Part shown: positions 17,982 through 26,597 of the stretch, piece after piece
Numbering within the stretch: the first letter of the stretch is position 1
Layout: each line of letters opens with the position of its first letter
Assembly: GCF_023715585.1 (NCBI RefSeq)
Contig: NZ_JAMBOK010000005.1
Coordinates: 1-64,000 of the forward strand
Direction: 5' to 3'
DNA: 64,000 nucleotides
Source: Sporosarcina luteola
Lineage (GTDB): Bacteria; Bacillota; Bacilli; Bacillales_A; Planococcaceae
Made by a program: the position numbers and the translations under genes
The notes under the pieces: generated by a model
Databases searched by the model: none
What the model was told of the DNA's origin: nothing
Seen by the model: the letters and a program-made list of their open reading frames with translations, nothing else

Positions 17982-18783
17982 CTTCTTCGTTCTCCTTTTT
18001 CTCGATGAAACTGTCTATTCGTTCAAACGGTATGCCTTTCTGGTACATCGCTTGTTTTACCCGTTTTCGCAATTCATATCCGGAATACTTCGATTGATAA
18101 CGGCGCCAAGCCTTCTCGCCGACGCTACTGATAATCGAATCCCATTCGTCTTCATCCCTGCCGAAATCGATTTCCTGCATCACACGGCTGATCAATTCAA
18201 AAGCAAAACCTTTTCGGGCAAGCGCATTTTGGATTTTTTGCTTCAGTTGCGCAGGAGCGATTGAGCTGTTCGTCCTTGCTGCCTTTTCGGCTAGCTTTTT
18301 AGCGACTGCGAATTGATCTTCTTCTGAATAGTTTTCAAGCACTTGCTGTTGCAACTCCTTCCCGACCCCTTTTTTTTGCAGTTCTTGTTGGATCGCTTTA
18401 GGACCTTTATTCGATGCGTTTTTCTGTGTCCGCATCAATGCTTCGGAAAAAGCTTCGTCATCCAGAAATCCGAGTCTTCTTAATTTCACGATTGCTTCGA
18501 GGATGACTGCTTCTCCGTATTCCAAGTCCTTGAGTTTCTTTTTCACTTCAAACTCACTTCGCATTCGGAAGGATAGGTAGTGGAGTGCGCGGTTGAATGC
18601 TTTTTCGATTTGGTCTTCGTATGTGATTTCGTCCATCGACCATTCGTCAAGTTGCATTCCTTTTGTGAGTCCGAATTTGACGAGGACGGACTCATGGACG
18701 CTGAAGGCGTATGTTTCATCTAGGAATATATTATAACGTTCGCTATCGCGTTTTTGTTGTGTTATTTTCGTAATAACAGGCAA
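17971..18783 (-). CDS. recX: Recombination regulator RecX
   Basis: RecX binds RecA filaments and modulates recombination. The 270-residue product starts MPVITKITQQKRD and has three-helix repeats such as ALHYLSFRMRSEFEVKKKL, LRRLGFLDDEAF and the C-terminal KAWRRYQSKYSGYELRKRV. I use the TTG at 18783: GGGAGG lies nine bases upstream and this start matches the B. subtilis N-terminus, whereas the longer frame adds residues without counterpart. It is coupled to yfhH. Confidence 0.9.
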   Translation of the reverse strand: MPVITKITQQKRDSERYNIFLDETYAFSVHESVLVKFGLTKGMQLDEWSMDEITYEDQIEKAFNRALHYLSFRMRSEFEVKKKLKDLEYGEAVILEAIVKLRRLGFLDDEAFSEALMRTQKNASNKGPKAIQQELQKKGVGKELQQQVLENYSEEDQFAVAKKLAEKAARTNSSIAPAQLKQKIQNALARKGFAFELISRVMQEIDFGRDEDEWDSIISSVGEKAWRRYQSKYSGYELRKRVKQAMYQKGIPFERIDSFIEKKENEEDGD

Positions 18784-18880
18784 ATCTATTCGACCTCCCT
18801 CGCTATCTATCAGTATACATGTTCTGGTGGAGGAGGTCATCTTTACAGGATTTCCGGCAGGGCTAAGATGTGCTCGTAAC

Positions 18881-18928
18881 GCTGCGCTTTTACTCGCAAA
18901 AGCCGTTCTTCGTTACGGCTTTCGCTTC
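18881..18928. repeat. Interspersed palindromic repeat, family B, copy 2
   Basis: The minus strand reads GAAAGCCGTAACGAAGAACG then GCTTTTGCGAGTAAAAGCG. This differs by a few bases from copies at 461-506 and 41339-41386. It sits in the divergent gap between recX and yfhF. Confidence 0.8.
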
Positions 18929-18982
18929 AATCCGGTACACGTTTCACACTTTTTTCTTTATTAATATAGGAGGGTGATCGGA

Positions 18983-19879
18983 ATGAAAGTTGTTATCGCA
19001 GGTGGGTCAGGGTTCATTGGACAACACATAACAGATTTACTAGTAAAGAACGGCCATGAAATCATCATTTTTTCGCGTAATAAAAAGACGGACAGTGAAA
19101 AAGTAAAGTATGTACGTTGGCTGCAAGATGGTGCCAGTCCGGAGAATGAGATCGGCAAAGTGGATGTGTTCATTAATCTTGCAGGTGTTTCAATTAATGA
19201 TGGACGTTGGACAGAGGCTCATCAGAAACAGATTTATGAAAGCAGGATGGAAGCGACGGATGAATTAATTCGGATCATCGGCGATCTGGATGAAAAACCG
19301 TCCGTCTTCATTAATGCCAGTGCAATCGGAATTTACCCTGCTTCTGAAACGCCGATTTATACGGAGGAATCTGCAGAAGTTGCTACGGATTTGCTTGGCA
19401 GGACAGTGAGTGATTGGGAGAAGAAGGCTGCTTCGCTGAATGATTTCGGGATACGGACAGTATTTACACGGTTCGGAGTTGTTCTTTGGAAGGATGAAGG
19501 GGCATTGCCGCTTATGGTCTTGCCGTATAAACTGTACGTCGGCGGCAAAGTTGGCACCGGACGGCAATGGGTTTCATGGGTCCATGTGCGAGACGTTACA
19601 AGAGCAATTTTGCATGTTATGGAAAATAGCCAATTGGAAGGCGCTGTCAATGTCACAGCTCCATTTCCTCTCCGGATGGATGATTTCGGGAAAATGATTG
19701 GTGCCACTTTACATCGTCCTCATTGGTTTCCTGCTCCTTCTCCAATTATGAAGCTGGCTCTTGGAAAAAAGAGTTCCCTCGTGTTGGAAGGACAATATGT
19801 TACGCCTGAGAAGCTATTGGCGGACGGCTTTGAATTCAATTTCCCTGTTCTGTCATTGGCGCTCGAAAATCTATTGTAA
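18983..19879 (+). CDS. yfhF: TIGR01777-type NAD-dependent epimerase/dehydratase (YfhF-like)
   Basis: The 298-residue protein has the short-chain dehydrogenase-like fold: N-terminal MKVVIAGGSGFIGQH with the GxxGxxG nucleotide site, VDVFINLAGVSIND, the INASAIGIYP segment where the extended SDR catalytic residues lie, and a C-terminal DUF1731-like tail. The substrate is unknown. The ATG at 18983 follows AGGAGGGTG. It keeps the B. subtilis neighbourhood (yfhF beside recX). Confidence 0.88.
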   Translation: MKVVIAGGSGFIGQHITDLLVKNGHEIIIFSRNKKTDSEKVKYVRWLQDGASPENEIGKVDVFINLAGVSINDGRWTEAHQKQIYESRMEATDELIRIIGDLDEKPSVFINASAIGIYPASETPIYTEESAEVATDLLGRTVSDWEKKAASLNDFGIRTVFTRFGVVLWKDEGALPLMVLPYKLYVGGKVGTGRQWVSWVHVRDVTRAILHVMENSQLEGAVNVTAPFPLRMDDFGKMIGATLHRPHWFPAPSPIMKLALGKKSSLVLEGQYVTPEKLLADGFEFNFPVLSLALENLL

Positions 19880-19948
19880 AAAGCGTGAATTTCTTCGTAT
19901 ATTCCCTATTGATCCGCACATCCTACTCAAAAAGGAGTTGTGCACTCT

Positions 19949-20752
19949 ATGGTTGAAGAACATGGACCAGGGATACTAATGGCTGCCTTCATCATTATTG
20001 TCGGCATTTTATTCAATCCATTCGCAGCAAATGCAGAAGAATTCCATTGGGGATTCAAAAAGGCGACCAATGGCGTCCCGCCAAATGCCGGACCCGCATT
20101 GGAATCGATGCTCGATAAGCACGGCGCCATATACAAAGGCAAACCTGACGAAAAGATCGCCTATTTGACTTTCGACAACGGTTACGAGAATGGCTATACG
20201 GAAAAGATTTTGGATGCATTGAAAAATGAGGACGTCCCAGCGACATTCTTCCTTACGGGACATTATCTGAAGAGCGCCGCCCCTCTCGTTCAACGCATGG
20301 TAAAGGATGGGCATATCATCGGAAATCATTCTTATGGGCATCCGAATATGGCGAATCTATCCGAAGCTAGAATGGAAGAGGAATGGAAAAAGTTCGATGA
20401 GCTACTTTATCAAACAACAGGGGTAAAACGGACGGTGTATGCAAGGCCGCCTGAAGGGATTTTCAATGATGCTGTATTAAGCAAAGGCAATGAGCTGGGC
20501 TACCGTCACATGTTCTGGTCTGTCGCTTTCATTGATTGGCATGCCAATAAACCGCGCGGCCGCGACTATGCCTATAATGAGCTGATGAATCAGCTTCATC
20601 CCGGGGCATTGATCCTCATGCACACCGTATCGCCCGATAATGCGGAAGCATTGCCCGATTTCATTCGTGATGCGAAGAAAGAAGGTTATGAATTCCGGTC
20701 ATTGGACGATCTTGTCATGGAATATGAAAATGTAAATTCGATTTTGCGGTGA
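19949..20752 (+). CDS. pdaA: Spore cortex peptidoglycan deacetylase PdaA
   Basis: PdaA removes acetyl groups from muramic acid to make muramic-delta-lactam, needed for germination. The 267-residue protein has a signal segment (about residues 5-26, ending ANA), WGFKKATNG, the NodB catalytic Asp in LTFDNGYENG, the metal His pair of GNHSYGHPNM and RPPEG, all as in B. subtilis PdaA. The ATG at 19949 follows AAAGGAG at about 11 bases; a GTG nearer the site is too close. It is a second sporulation marker in the window. Confidence 0.92.
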   Translation: MVEEHGPGILMAAFIIIVGILFNPFAANAEEFHWGFKKATNGVPPNAGPALESMLDKHGAIYKGKPDEKIAYLTFDNGYENGYTEKILDALKNEDVPATFFLTGHYLKSAAPLVQRMVKDGHIIGNHSYGHPNMANLSEARMEEEWKKFDELLYQTTGVKRTVYARPPEGIFNDAVLSKGNELGYRHMFWSVAFIDWHANKPRGRDYAYNELMNQLHPGALILMHTVSPDNAEALPDFIRDAKKEGYEFRSLDDLVMEYENVNSILR

Positions 20753-20756
20753 AAGT

Positions 20757-20784
20757 GAAAGCATCCTCATAAAGGGATGCTTTT
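20757..20784. terminator. Terminator after pdaA
   Basis: AAAGCATCC and GGATGCTTT form a stem followed by TTCTTTT on the plus strand. It overlaps the 3' end of the convergent MFS gene. Confidence 0.8.
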
Positions 20785-21942
20785 TCTTTTCGTACCGTAA
20801 AGCGAAATGAAGAACAACATTCCAAACAGGATTGAAATGATGAGGAGGTAGCTGACATTTTCGACGAATTCAAGGAACAGCCCGCCTGCAAATGGACCGG
20901 TCAGACTGCCGATGCTGAAAAAGATGCCGCAAAGTAAGTTTCCAGTCGGTAAAAGATCTTTCGGAGTCAGGTCCGACATGTAGGAAATGCCAAGTGAAAA
21001 GGTGGACCCGACAAATAGGCCGGCGATGAAGACAGCCACCATGACGAACGGGACAGAATTCCCCATCATGCTCGCAGCCCAGAATGCGACCGCCCCACCC
21101 CCATACGTTATCGGGAGGATCCTCATTCTTCCGAACTTGTCCGAAAGCATTCCGAGCGGCAACTGTGAAACGATGCCCCCTACAGAAAAAATGGCTAGGA
21201 TCATGGAAACAGATGTGAACTCCATCCCACTACGCAACGCATATACCGGGTACATCGCGTTTAATGATGATTCCAGGAACCCGTACCCGAACGGACCTAA
21301 AAAAGCGACCCATGCAATGGCAATCGTGCTTTTCGATCGCTTCACGAAACTACCAGCTTCCACATTCCCTTTCATTACTTCCGGAAAATCATTTTTCAAT
21401 TTGAAGACGAGCAGCCAGGCGGACATGCACAGTAAGCCCGAGACGATGAATGGCAGTCCTTCATGGAGATTGACGAGCGGCGCAAAAAGCGGGCCTACGG
21501 CAAACCCTAAGCTGAAAGACAAGCCATAGATTGCAATATTTCTTCCCAATCTGTGCTGTTCCGATGTACTCGTAATCCAAGTCTGTGTGGAGAAATGAAG
21601 AGCGTGATCCCCGATGCCGATCAACAATCGCAGGATGAACCAAAAAACGACATGCTTCCATAACGGGAAGAGGAGCAATGATGTAAATACGAGAATACCG
21701 CCCACTATGATGACGGGTTTGTAGCCATATTTACGTAATGGCGCTTCCATGAATGGAGACACGAGAAGCGTACCTATGTATAAACCTGTTGCATTCAGTC
21801 CATTCAATGCACTTGAAATTCCATCACGCTCGAAAATGGCTGAGATGAGCGGCAATAACATGCCTTGCGAAAAGCCCGAGATTGAAACGATGATAACAAG
21901 TATCCAAAATCGCCGCTGCTGGGCGGACAATGTAGTAAGCAT
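20767..21942 (-). CDS. Major facilitator superfamily transporter
   Basis: From the ATG at 21942 the protein has 391 residues and about 12 membrane segments. It includes the MFS motif between segments 2 and 3 (MEAPLRKYGYKP) and its repeat GMLSDKFGRMR between segments 8 and 9. It is probably an efflux carrier; the substrate cannot be read. AAGGAG lies 10 bases before this ATG, and the upstream frame would extend into OsmC-gene DNA. B. subtilis has the MFS gene yfhI in the same neighbourhood. Confidence 0.85.
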   Translation of the reverse strand: MLTTLSAQQRRFWILVIIVSISGFSQGMLLPLISAIFERDGISSALNGLNATGLYIGTLLVSPFMEAPLRKYGYKPVIIVGGILVFTSLLLFPLWKHVVFWFILRLLIGIGDHALHFSTQTWITSTSEQHRLGRNIAIYGLSFSLGFAVGPLFAPLVNLHEGLPFIVSGLLCMSAWLLVFKLKNDFPEVMKGNVEAGSFVKRSKSTIAIAWVAFLGPFGYGFLESSLNAMYPVYALRSGMEFTSVSMILAIFSVGGIVSQLPLGMLSDKFGRMRILPITYGGGAVAFWAASMMGNSVPFVMVAVFIAGLFVGSTFSLGISYMSDLTPKDLLPTGNLLCGIFFSIGSLTGPFAGGLFLEFVENVSYLLIISILFGMLFFISLYGTKRKSIPL

Positions 21943-22016
21943 AAGCAATACGCTCCTTAAGTATGAGGAATTACTATACAATAGTAGCATAAGTGGAATA
22001 AGGAGGATTGGTTTGA

Positions 22017-22403
22017 ATGAAATTCGAAATGACTGAAAACGGTTTTGAAACGGAAACATCGTTCGGCAAACTGCAAATTTCCGCCAATGACGAATATGGA
22101 TTCCGTCCCTACCAGCTATTAGTTTCATCCATTGCAGTATGCAGCGGAGGCGTTCTACGTAAAATCCTTGAAAGAAAAAGGATGCCAGCCAAAAATATCA
22201 CCATTGAGGTAAAAGAAGTTGTCCGGAATGAGGAGGTCGCAAACCGAGTGGAGAAGATCCACCTCCATTTCCTCATTGAACGTGAAAAAATCAATGACGA
22301 ACAGATGGAAAAAATTCTACAGCTAACAGCGAAGAACTGTTCCATGCTCCAATCGGTCATCGATTCGATCGAGGTTGTCGAGACGTATGAATTTCTAGCA
22401 TGA
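22017..22403 (+). CDS. OsmC family protein
   Basis: The 128-residue protein has the OsmC/Ohr fold pattern: a beta-rich start (FETETSFGKLQIS), YQLLVSSIAVCSGGVLRKIL with the first conserved Cys, and LTAKNCSMLQSV with the second. In Ohr/OsmC enzymes the two cysteines reduce organic peroxides. Family members without further residues can be inactive, so activity is inferred. The start uses GGAGGATTGGTTTGA. It is divergent from the MFS gene and faces a candidate small RNA. Confidence 0.85.
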   Translation: MKFEMTENGFETETSFGKLQISANDEYGFRPYQLLVSSIAVCSGGVLRKILERKRMPAKNITIEVKEVVRNEEVANRVEKIHLHFLIEREKINDEQMEKILQLTAKNCSMLQSVIDSIEVVETYEFLA

Positions 22404-22408
22404 CGAAT

Positions 22409-22452
22409 AAGGCCCAGTCCATATCTGATGACAGAATACGGCTGGGCCTTTA
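22409..22452. terminator. Long hairpin between osmC gene and candidate small RNA
   Basis: AAGGCCCAG pairs with CTGGGCCTT; inside, CCGTAT pairs with ATATGG and TCTG with CAGA. The T-tracts on either side are weak, so termination efficiency is uncertain, but the hairpin is well placed for both converging transcripts. Confidence 0.65.
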
Positions 22453-22598
22453 CGTATGAATGGAACCTTCACTTTCATTTTGCATATAATTCGTAGGCGT
22501 TTATCGGCTAGGGCCGTCAAACGTTCACGGATCCCCTCCTTTTCGTAAGGATTCGATTCGTCTCTACACTACGGCCTCCTTTTCCAATTGATTACTTG
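22409..22598 (-). ncRNA. Candidate orphan small RNA of about 190 nt
   Basis: A strong minus-strand promoter (22600-22628) points into this 190-bp gap and a long hairpin (22409-22452) ends it. No reading frame with a start and ribosome site is longer than a few codons. On the minus strand CGTTTGACGGC and GCCGATAAACG form a hairpin around CCTA (near 22498-22528), and CCTT/AAGG a smaller one before an exposed AAGGAGGGG. I do not recognise 6S RNA, a T-box or a known riboswitch, and no same-direction gene lies directly downstream. Confidence 0.5.
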
Positions 22599-22599
22599 T

Positions 22600-22628
22600 A
22601 GTATAGCATGTTGATTTTCTATTGTAAA
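22600..22628 (-). promoter_or_regulatory. Promoter of the candidate small RNA
   Basis: On the minus strand TTTACA (22623-22628), a 17-bp spacer and TATACT (22600-22605) with an upstream TGC extension form a near-consensus SigA promoter. Confidence 0.7.
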
Positions 22629-22732
22629 GATTTTGTTTAGCTGAATTATCATTTTATTTACACAACCTTCTGCTACATTGAAAAAAACCCGTGATTCGTA
22701 TACGATTACAATGACGAAAAGAGGTGTACTTA

Positions 22733-22909
22733 TTGGACAACAAGCAAAGCAACAGTCATGTAAACGAGTTAAAAACTCGTCTTCATCAATTTTTGGAGAA
22801 GCTTGAATCGATCGAACCCGAAACAACTGATCTTGACGATATCGATCAGCTTATCGGCTTAGTCGACGAACTGGAAAATCAGATGAATAAACTAAAAAAA
22901 GATCAATGA
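22733..22909 (+). CDS. Small acidic helical protein, SE1561 family-like
   Basis: The 58-residue product consists of charged amphipathic helices (VNELKTRLHQFLEKLESIEP, then LDDIDQLIGLVDELENQMNKL) and contains no cysteine or membrane segment. It resembles the SE1561 family of short Bacillales proteins of unknown function; this assignment is from memory. The TTG at 22733 is chosen as start because AGAGGTG lies six bases before it. It precedes the fumarase gene by 20 bp and may be co-transcribed with it. Confidence 0.65.
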   Translation: MDNKQSNSHVNELKTRLHQFLEKLESIEPETTDLDDIDQLIGLVDELENQMNKLKKDQ

Positions 22910-22929
22910 TGCTCTAGGGGGAAATGGGA

Positions 22930-24468
22930 ATGTACATAGAACAGCTTGAGAAAAGCATGTATGACCTTATTTGCGAAACGTCCACAAATCTGCCGAAGGA
23001 TGTCCGTCGTGCAGTAAAGGCGGCCAGGGAACTAGAAGACGCAGGTACCCGGGCTGCAATGAGCCTTGATACAATAGCGAAGAATATTAATATGGCAGAT
23101 GATAAACTCTCTCCCATTTGCCAAGATACAGGATTGCCAACGTTTAAAATTAAAACCCCAATTGGAGTCAATCAGTTGGAGATCAAGGCAGCCATCAAAA
23201 AAGCACTCGTTCAAGCGACGAAAGATGGCAAGCTGAGACCGAATGCCGTTGATTCGTTAACTGGAGAAAACAGCGGCGATAATCTCGGCGACGGCCTTCC
23301 AGTCATTAAATTCGAACAGTGGGAAAACGACCATATTGAAGTGAAATTGATTCTTAAAGGCGGCGGCTGTGAGAATAAGAATATACAATATAGCCTGCCG
23401 ACCGAATTGGACGGTTTAGGCCGTGCAGGTCGAGATCTTGACGGCATCCGCAAGTGCATCCTCCACTCCGTTTATCAAGCACAAGGGCAAGGCTGTTCCG
23501 CGGGTTTCATCGGCGTCGGCATCGGCGGCGACCGCACATCAGGCTATGAGCTTGCGAAAGACCAACTGTTCCGTGCGGTGGATGACATAAATCCGAACGA
23601 AGAGCTCGCCCACTTAGAAACTTATATACTTGAGTCCGCAAATAAACTCGGCATCGGTACAATGGGCTTCGGCGGCGAGGCGACGCTGCTAGGATGTAAA
23701 ATCGGCGTAATGCACCGAATCCCGGCAAGCTTCTATGTTTCCGTCGCGTACAATTGCTGGGCTTACCGCCGGATGGCCGTGGATCTCGATCCGGCGACTG
23801 GCTCCGTTACCAATTGGCATTATAATGAAGGTGAAAAGCTTTCATTTGAACAAGAAGAAGGACAACATGAAGCGAAGCAGACATCCCGCGTCGTCGAACT
23901 GACTGCCCCAATCAGCGAGGAACAGATCCGCGACCTTAAAGTCGGTGACGTCGTTAAAATTACTGGCCGCATGTATACAGGACGCGATGCTATCCATAAG
24001 CACCTTTCTGAGAATGATGCACCAGTCGATCTGAATGGCCAGATCATCTACCATTGCGGTCCGGTCGTTTTGAAAAATGATGACGGTGGCTATGAGATTG
24101 TGGCTGCAGGTCCAACGACATCGATTCGTGAGGAGCCATACCAAGGTGATATCATGAAGAAATTCGGCATCCGTGCCGTTATCGGCAAAGGCGGAATGGG
24201 ACCCAAAACACTTGCCGCGTTGCAGGAACACGGTGGTGTGTACTTGAACGCAATTGGCGGAGCTGCACAATATTATGCAGACTGCATTAAAGCGGTTGAA
24301 GGCGTAGATCTTCTCCAATTCGGCATTCCGGAAGCGATGTGGCATTTGCGCGTCGAGGACTTTACTGCTGTCGTTACAATGGATTCACACGGAAACAGCC
24401 TGCACGCAGACGTAGATCAATCATCGCTTGAAAAACTATCCCAATTCAAAGAAAAGGTTTTCAGCTAA
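22930..24468 (+). CDS. Fumarate hydratase class I (iron-sulphur type)
   Basis: The 512-residue enzyme interconverts fumarate and malate in the TCA cycle through a [4Fe-4S] cluster. Alpha and beta domains are fused, as in FumA/FumB: the cluster cysteines lie in SPICQDTG, KGGGCENKNIQ and QGQGCSAGFIG, and the C-terminal beta domain has GRMYTGRDAIHKHL and GKGGMGPKTL. Many Bacillales rely on class II FumC, so the Fe-S enzyme would be oxygen- and peroxide-sensitive. The ATG at 22930 is favoured by spacing from AGGGGG; the earlier ATG is too close. Confidence 0.92.
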   Translation: MYIEQLEKSMYDLICETSTNLPKDVRRAVKAARELEDAGTRAAMSLDTIAKNINMADDKLSPICQDTGLPTFKIKTPIGVNQLEIKAAIKKALVQATKDGKLRPNAVDSLTGENSGDNLGDGLPVIKFEQWENDHIEVKLILKGGGCENKNIQYSLPTELDGLGRAGRDLDGIRKCILHSVYQAQGQGCSAGFIGVGIGGDRTSGYELAKDQLFRAVDDINPNEELAHLETYILESANKLGIGTMGFGGEATLLGCKIGVMHRIPASFYVSVAYNCWAYRRMAVDLDPATGSVTNWHYNEGEKLSFEQEEGQHEAKQTSRVVELTAPISEEQIRDLKVGDVVKITGRMYTGRDAIHKHLSENDAPVDLNGQIIYHCGPVVLKNDDGGYEIVAAGPTTSIREEPYQGDIMKKFGIRAVIGKGGMGPKTLAALQEHGGVYLNAIGGAAQYYADCIKAVEGVDLLQFGIPEAMWHLRVEDFTAVVTMDSHGNSLHADVDQSSLEKLSQFKEKVFS

Positions 24469-24477
24469 TTAACTATC

Positions 24478-24507
24478 GCCCCGGCACTTATTGTGCCGGG
24501 GCTTTTC
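24478..24507 (+). terminator. Terminator after fumarase
   Basis: GCCCCGGCAC and GTGCCGGGGC form a perfect 10-bp GC-rich stem with a 5-base loop followed by TTTT. Confidence 0.92.
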
Positions 24508-24538
24508 CATGCTATTTCCCTTCCCTGAATCATGTGAA

Positions 24539-24566
24539 TTGCTTTTCCCTTTAAGTTTGCTATACT
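24539..24566 (+). promoter_or_regulatory. Promoter of the P-type ATPase gene
   Basis: TTGCTT (24539-24544), a 16-bp spacer and TATACT (24561-24566) make a plausible SigA promoter directly upstream of two Per-box-like sites. Confidence 0.5.
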
Positions 24567-24570
24567 TACT

Positions 24571-24602
24571 TTATAATAATTATCACATCATAATAATTAT
24601 CC
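24571..24602. promoter_or_regulatory. Tandem Per-box-like operators upstream of the P-type ATPase
   Basis: TTATAATAATTATCA (24571-24585) matches 14 of 15 Per box positions. TCATAATAATTATCC (24588-24602) matches 12 of 15. Both lie between the promoter and the start codon, as expected for repression by PerR. Fur could also bind such sequences. Confidence 0.8.
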
Positions 24603-24645
24603 CTAATTGAAGTTGATACTCATTCTCAAAAAAGGAGGTAGTAAC

Positions 24646-26550
24646 ATGACAACGCACACGAAGGAAACACCACAAAGTCCTGCACATTGGACGGCGCATT
24701 TGGAACTCATTGCTGCAATCATTGCGGGAATCCTGATTTTGGCAGCCTGGCTGATCGGCAAAGACGGATCCTCGACGCTGTCGATCTCCTTCTATATGAT
24801 CGCTTTTCTAATTGGCGGCTTCGCTAAAGCGAAAGAAGGCATTGAGGAAACGATAGCCGATAAACAATTAAATGTCGAAATGCTGATGGTGTTCGCAGCA
24901 ATCGGCTCTGCCGTGATCGGCTATTGGGCTGAGGGAGCCATCTTGATCTTCATTTTCGCGATCAGCGGAGCCCTTGAGACGTATACTTTAAATAAAAGCC
25001 ATAAAGAGATATCTGCACTAATGGAGCTGCAGCCCGAAGAGGCATGGCTTATCCAGGATGACGGTTCAACAGTTAGTGTAGCTACCGCTTCCCTTTCGGT
25101 CGGCTCACGTATCCTTGTAAAACCGGGAGAGAGGATTCCAGTAGATGGCGTTATCATCCAAGGAACGACTTCTGTCGATATGTCCGCCATCAATGGCGAA
25201 TCGGTACCTGTCACAAAAGCAAAGGATGACGAGCTTTTCGCAGGCACCGTCAATATAAGCGGAGCCATTCAAGTCGAAATGACGAAGCCAAGTTCGGAAA
25301 CATTGTTCCAGAAAATCATTACGCTTGTCCAAAACGCACAAAGTGAAAAGTCGCCATCCCAGCAATTCATCGAAAAATTTGAAGGCACTTACGTAAAAGT
25401 TGTCATTTTCACCGTTATCGTCATGATGTTCTTACCGCATTATCTATTCGACTGGGATTGGACAACGACATTTTACCGCGCGATTGTCTTATTGGTCGTC
25501 GCCTCCCCTTGTGCACTCGTTGCATCGATCATGCCCGCAACGTTGGCTGCCGTTTCAAACGGAGCCAAAAGAGGCGTCTTGTTTAAAGGCGGCGTCCATC
25601 TGGAGAATCTCGGTTCATTGAAAGCAATCGCCTTCGATAAAACTGGGACATTGACTGCCGGGAAGCCGGTCGTGACTGATTTTATCATTCGTGAAAACGC
25701 GGATTCCGATCAAGCACTCGCCCTTCTTTCAAGCATAGAAGCACAATCGAATCACCCACTCGCAGTCGCGATCGTAAAATATGCTGAGGAGCGAGGGATT
25801 TCCTTGAGGGAAAGCCCACAGATCGAGGATGTTCCCGGATATGGAATACGCGCATTTATCAATTCAGGTGAAATCCTCGTCGGCAACCCGAAATTTGTCG
25901 GAACGAAATTAATTAATGAATTCCACGACGGAATCGTCCATGACCTTTCAAATGAAGGCAAGACCGTCGTTTCCATGAAAGATGCGGAAGGAATCCTCGC
26001 TGTCATCGCACTGAAAGATACGCTGCGACCGGAAGCATTCCGTGCGATCAAGGATTTGAAACAACTAGGAATCCAGTCAATTATGTTGACGGGGGACAAC
26101 GAAAAGACTGCGAGAACGATTGCCAATGAAGCAGGATTGGACCGGTACGTGGCAGAATGCCTGCCCGAAACGAAGGTAGAGGAACTGAAGAGGCTTCTGA
26201 AGGAACACGGAGAAGTCGGAATGGTAGGAGACGGCATCAATGACGCTCCCGCATTGGCAACAGCCACGTCGGGCATAGCTATGGGTGAAGGCACCGACGT
26301 TGCATTGGAAACGGCAGACGTTGTCCTTATGCAAAACGATCTTGCTCGAATTTCCTACGCGGTTAAGGTTTCTAAAAAGTTGAACCGGATCGTGAAACAG
26401 AATGTTTTCTTTTCCGTCACGGTCATCGCTATTCTGATCATCTCCAATTTCATGCAAGTTGTAGATCTGCCGTTAGGCGTCATTGGTCATGAGGGCAGCA
26501 CGATCCTCGTCATCTTGAATGGATTACGGATGTTGAATAAAGTTGAATGA
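24646..26550 (+). CDS. pfeT: P1B-type metal-transporting ATPase, PfeT/ZosA-like (Fe(II) efflux)
   Basis: The 634-residue pump has the P-type hallmarks: TGE-like loop INGESVP, the phosphorylated Asp331 in DKTGTLT, TGDNEKTA and GDGINDAPAL. The membrane metal site reads SPC (residues 287-289) instead of CPC, as in PfeT/ZosA of B. subtilis, and no N-terminal CxxC metal-binding domain is present. In B. subtilis this protein exports ferrous iron under PerR control and protects against peroxide. The Per-box-like sites upstream support the same role here. GGAGGTAGTAAC sets the start at 24646. Confidence 0.9.
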   Translation: MTTHTKETPQSPAHWTAHLELIAAIIAGILILAAWLIGKDGSSTLSISFYMIAFLIGGFAKAKEGIEETIADKQLNVEMLMVFAAIGSAVIGYWAEGAILIFIFAISGALETYTLNKSHKEISALMELQPEEAWLIQDDGSTVSVATASLSVGSRILVKPGERIPVDGVIIQGTTSVDMSAINGESVPVTKAKDDELFAGTVNISGAIQVEMTKPSSETLFQKIITLVQNAQSEKSPSQQFIEKFEGTYVKVVIFTVIVMMFLPHYLFDWDWTTTFYRAIVLLVVASPCALVASIMPATLAAVSNGAKRGVLFKGGVHLENLGSLKAIAFDKTGTLTAGKPVVTDFIIRENADSDQALALLSSIEAQSNHPLAVAIVKYAEERGISLRESPQIEDVPGYGIRAFINSGEILVGNPKFVGTKLINEFHDGIVHDLSNEGKTVVSMKDAEGILAVIALKDTLRPEAFRAIKDLKQLGIQSIMLTGDNEKTARTIANEAGLDRYVAECLPETKVEELKRLLKEHGEVGMVGDGINDAPALATATSGIAMGEGTDVALETADVVLMQNDLARISYAVKVSKKLNRIVKQNVFFSVTVIAILIISNFMQVVDLPLGVIGHEGSTILVILNGLRMLNKVE

Positions 26551-26555
26551 ATGTC

Positions 26556-26597
26556 AAAAAAGAGCAATGCATGTCAACTGACTGCATTGCTCTTTTC
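26556..26597. terminator. Bidirectional terminator after pfeT
   Basis: AGAGCAATGCA (26561-26571) pairs with TGCATTGCTCT, followed by TTT on plus and preceded by AAAAAA (T-run on minus). It also overlaps the last codons of the convergent YihY gene. Confidence 0.85.

Noticed and set aside
22409..22598. 6S RNA, T-box or known riboswitch in the osmC-SE1561 gap
   Set aside because: The long closing stem and central bubble of 6S RNA, the T-box TGGNACC core and known aptamer cores are all absent.
22733..22909. Spo0E-like phosphatase identity for the small helical protein
   Set aside because: The characteristic SQELDxLI motif is missing; SE1561-like is a better fit.
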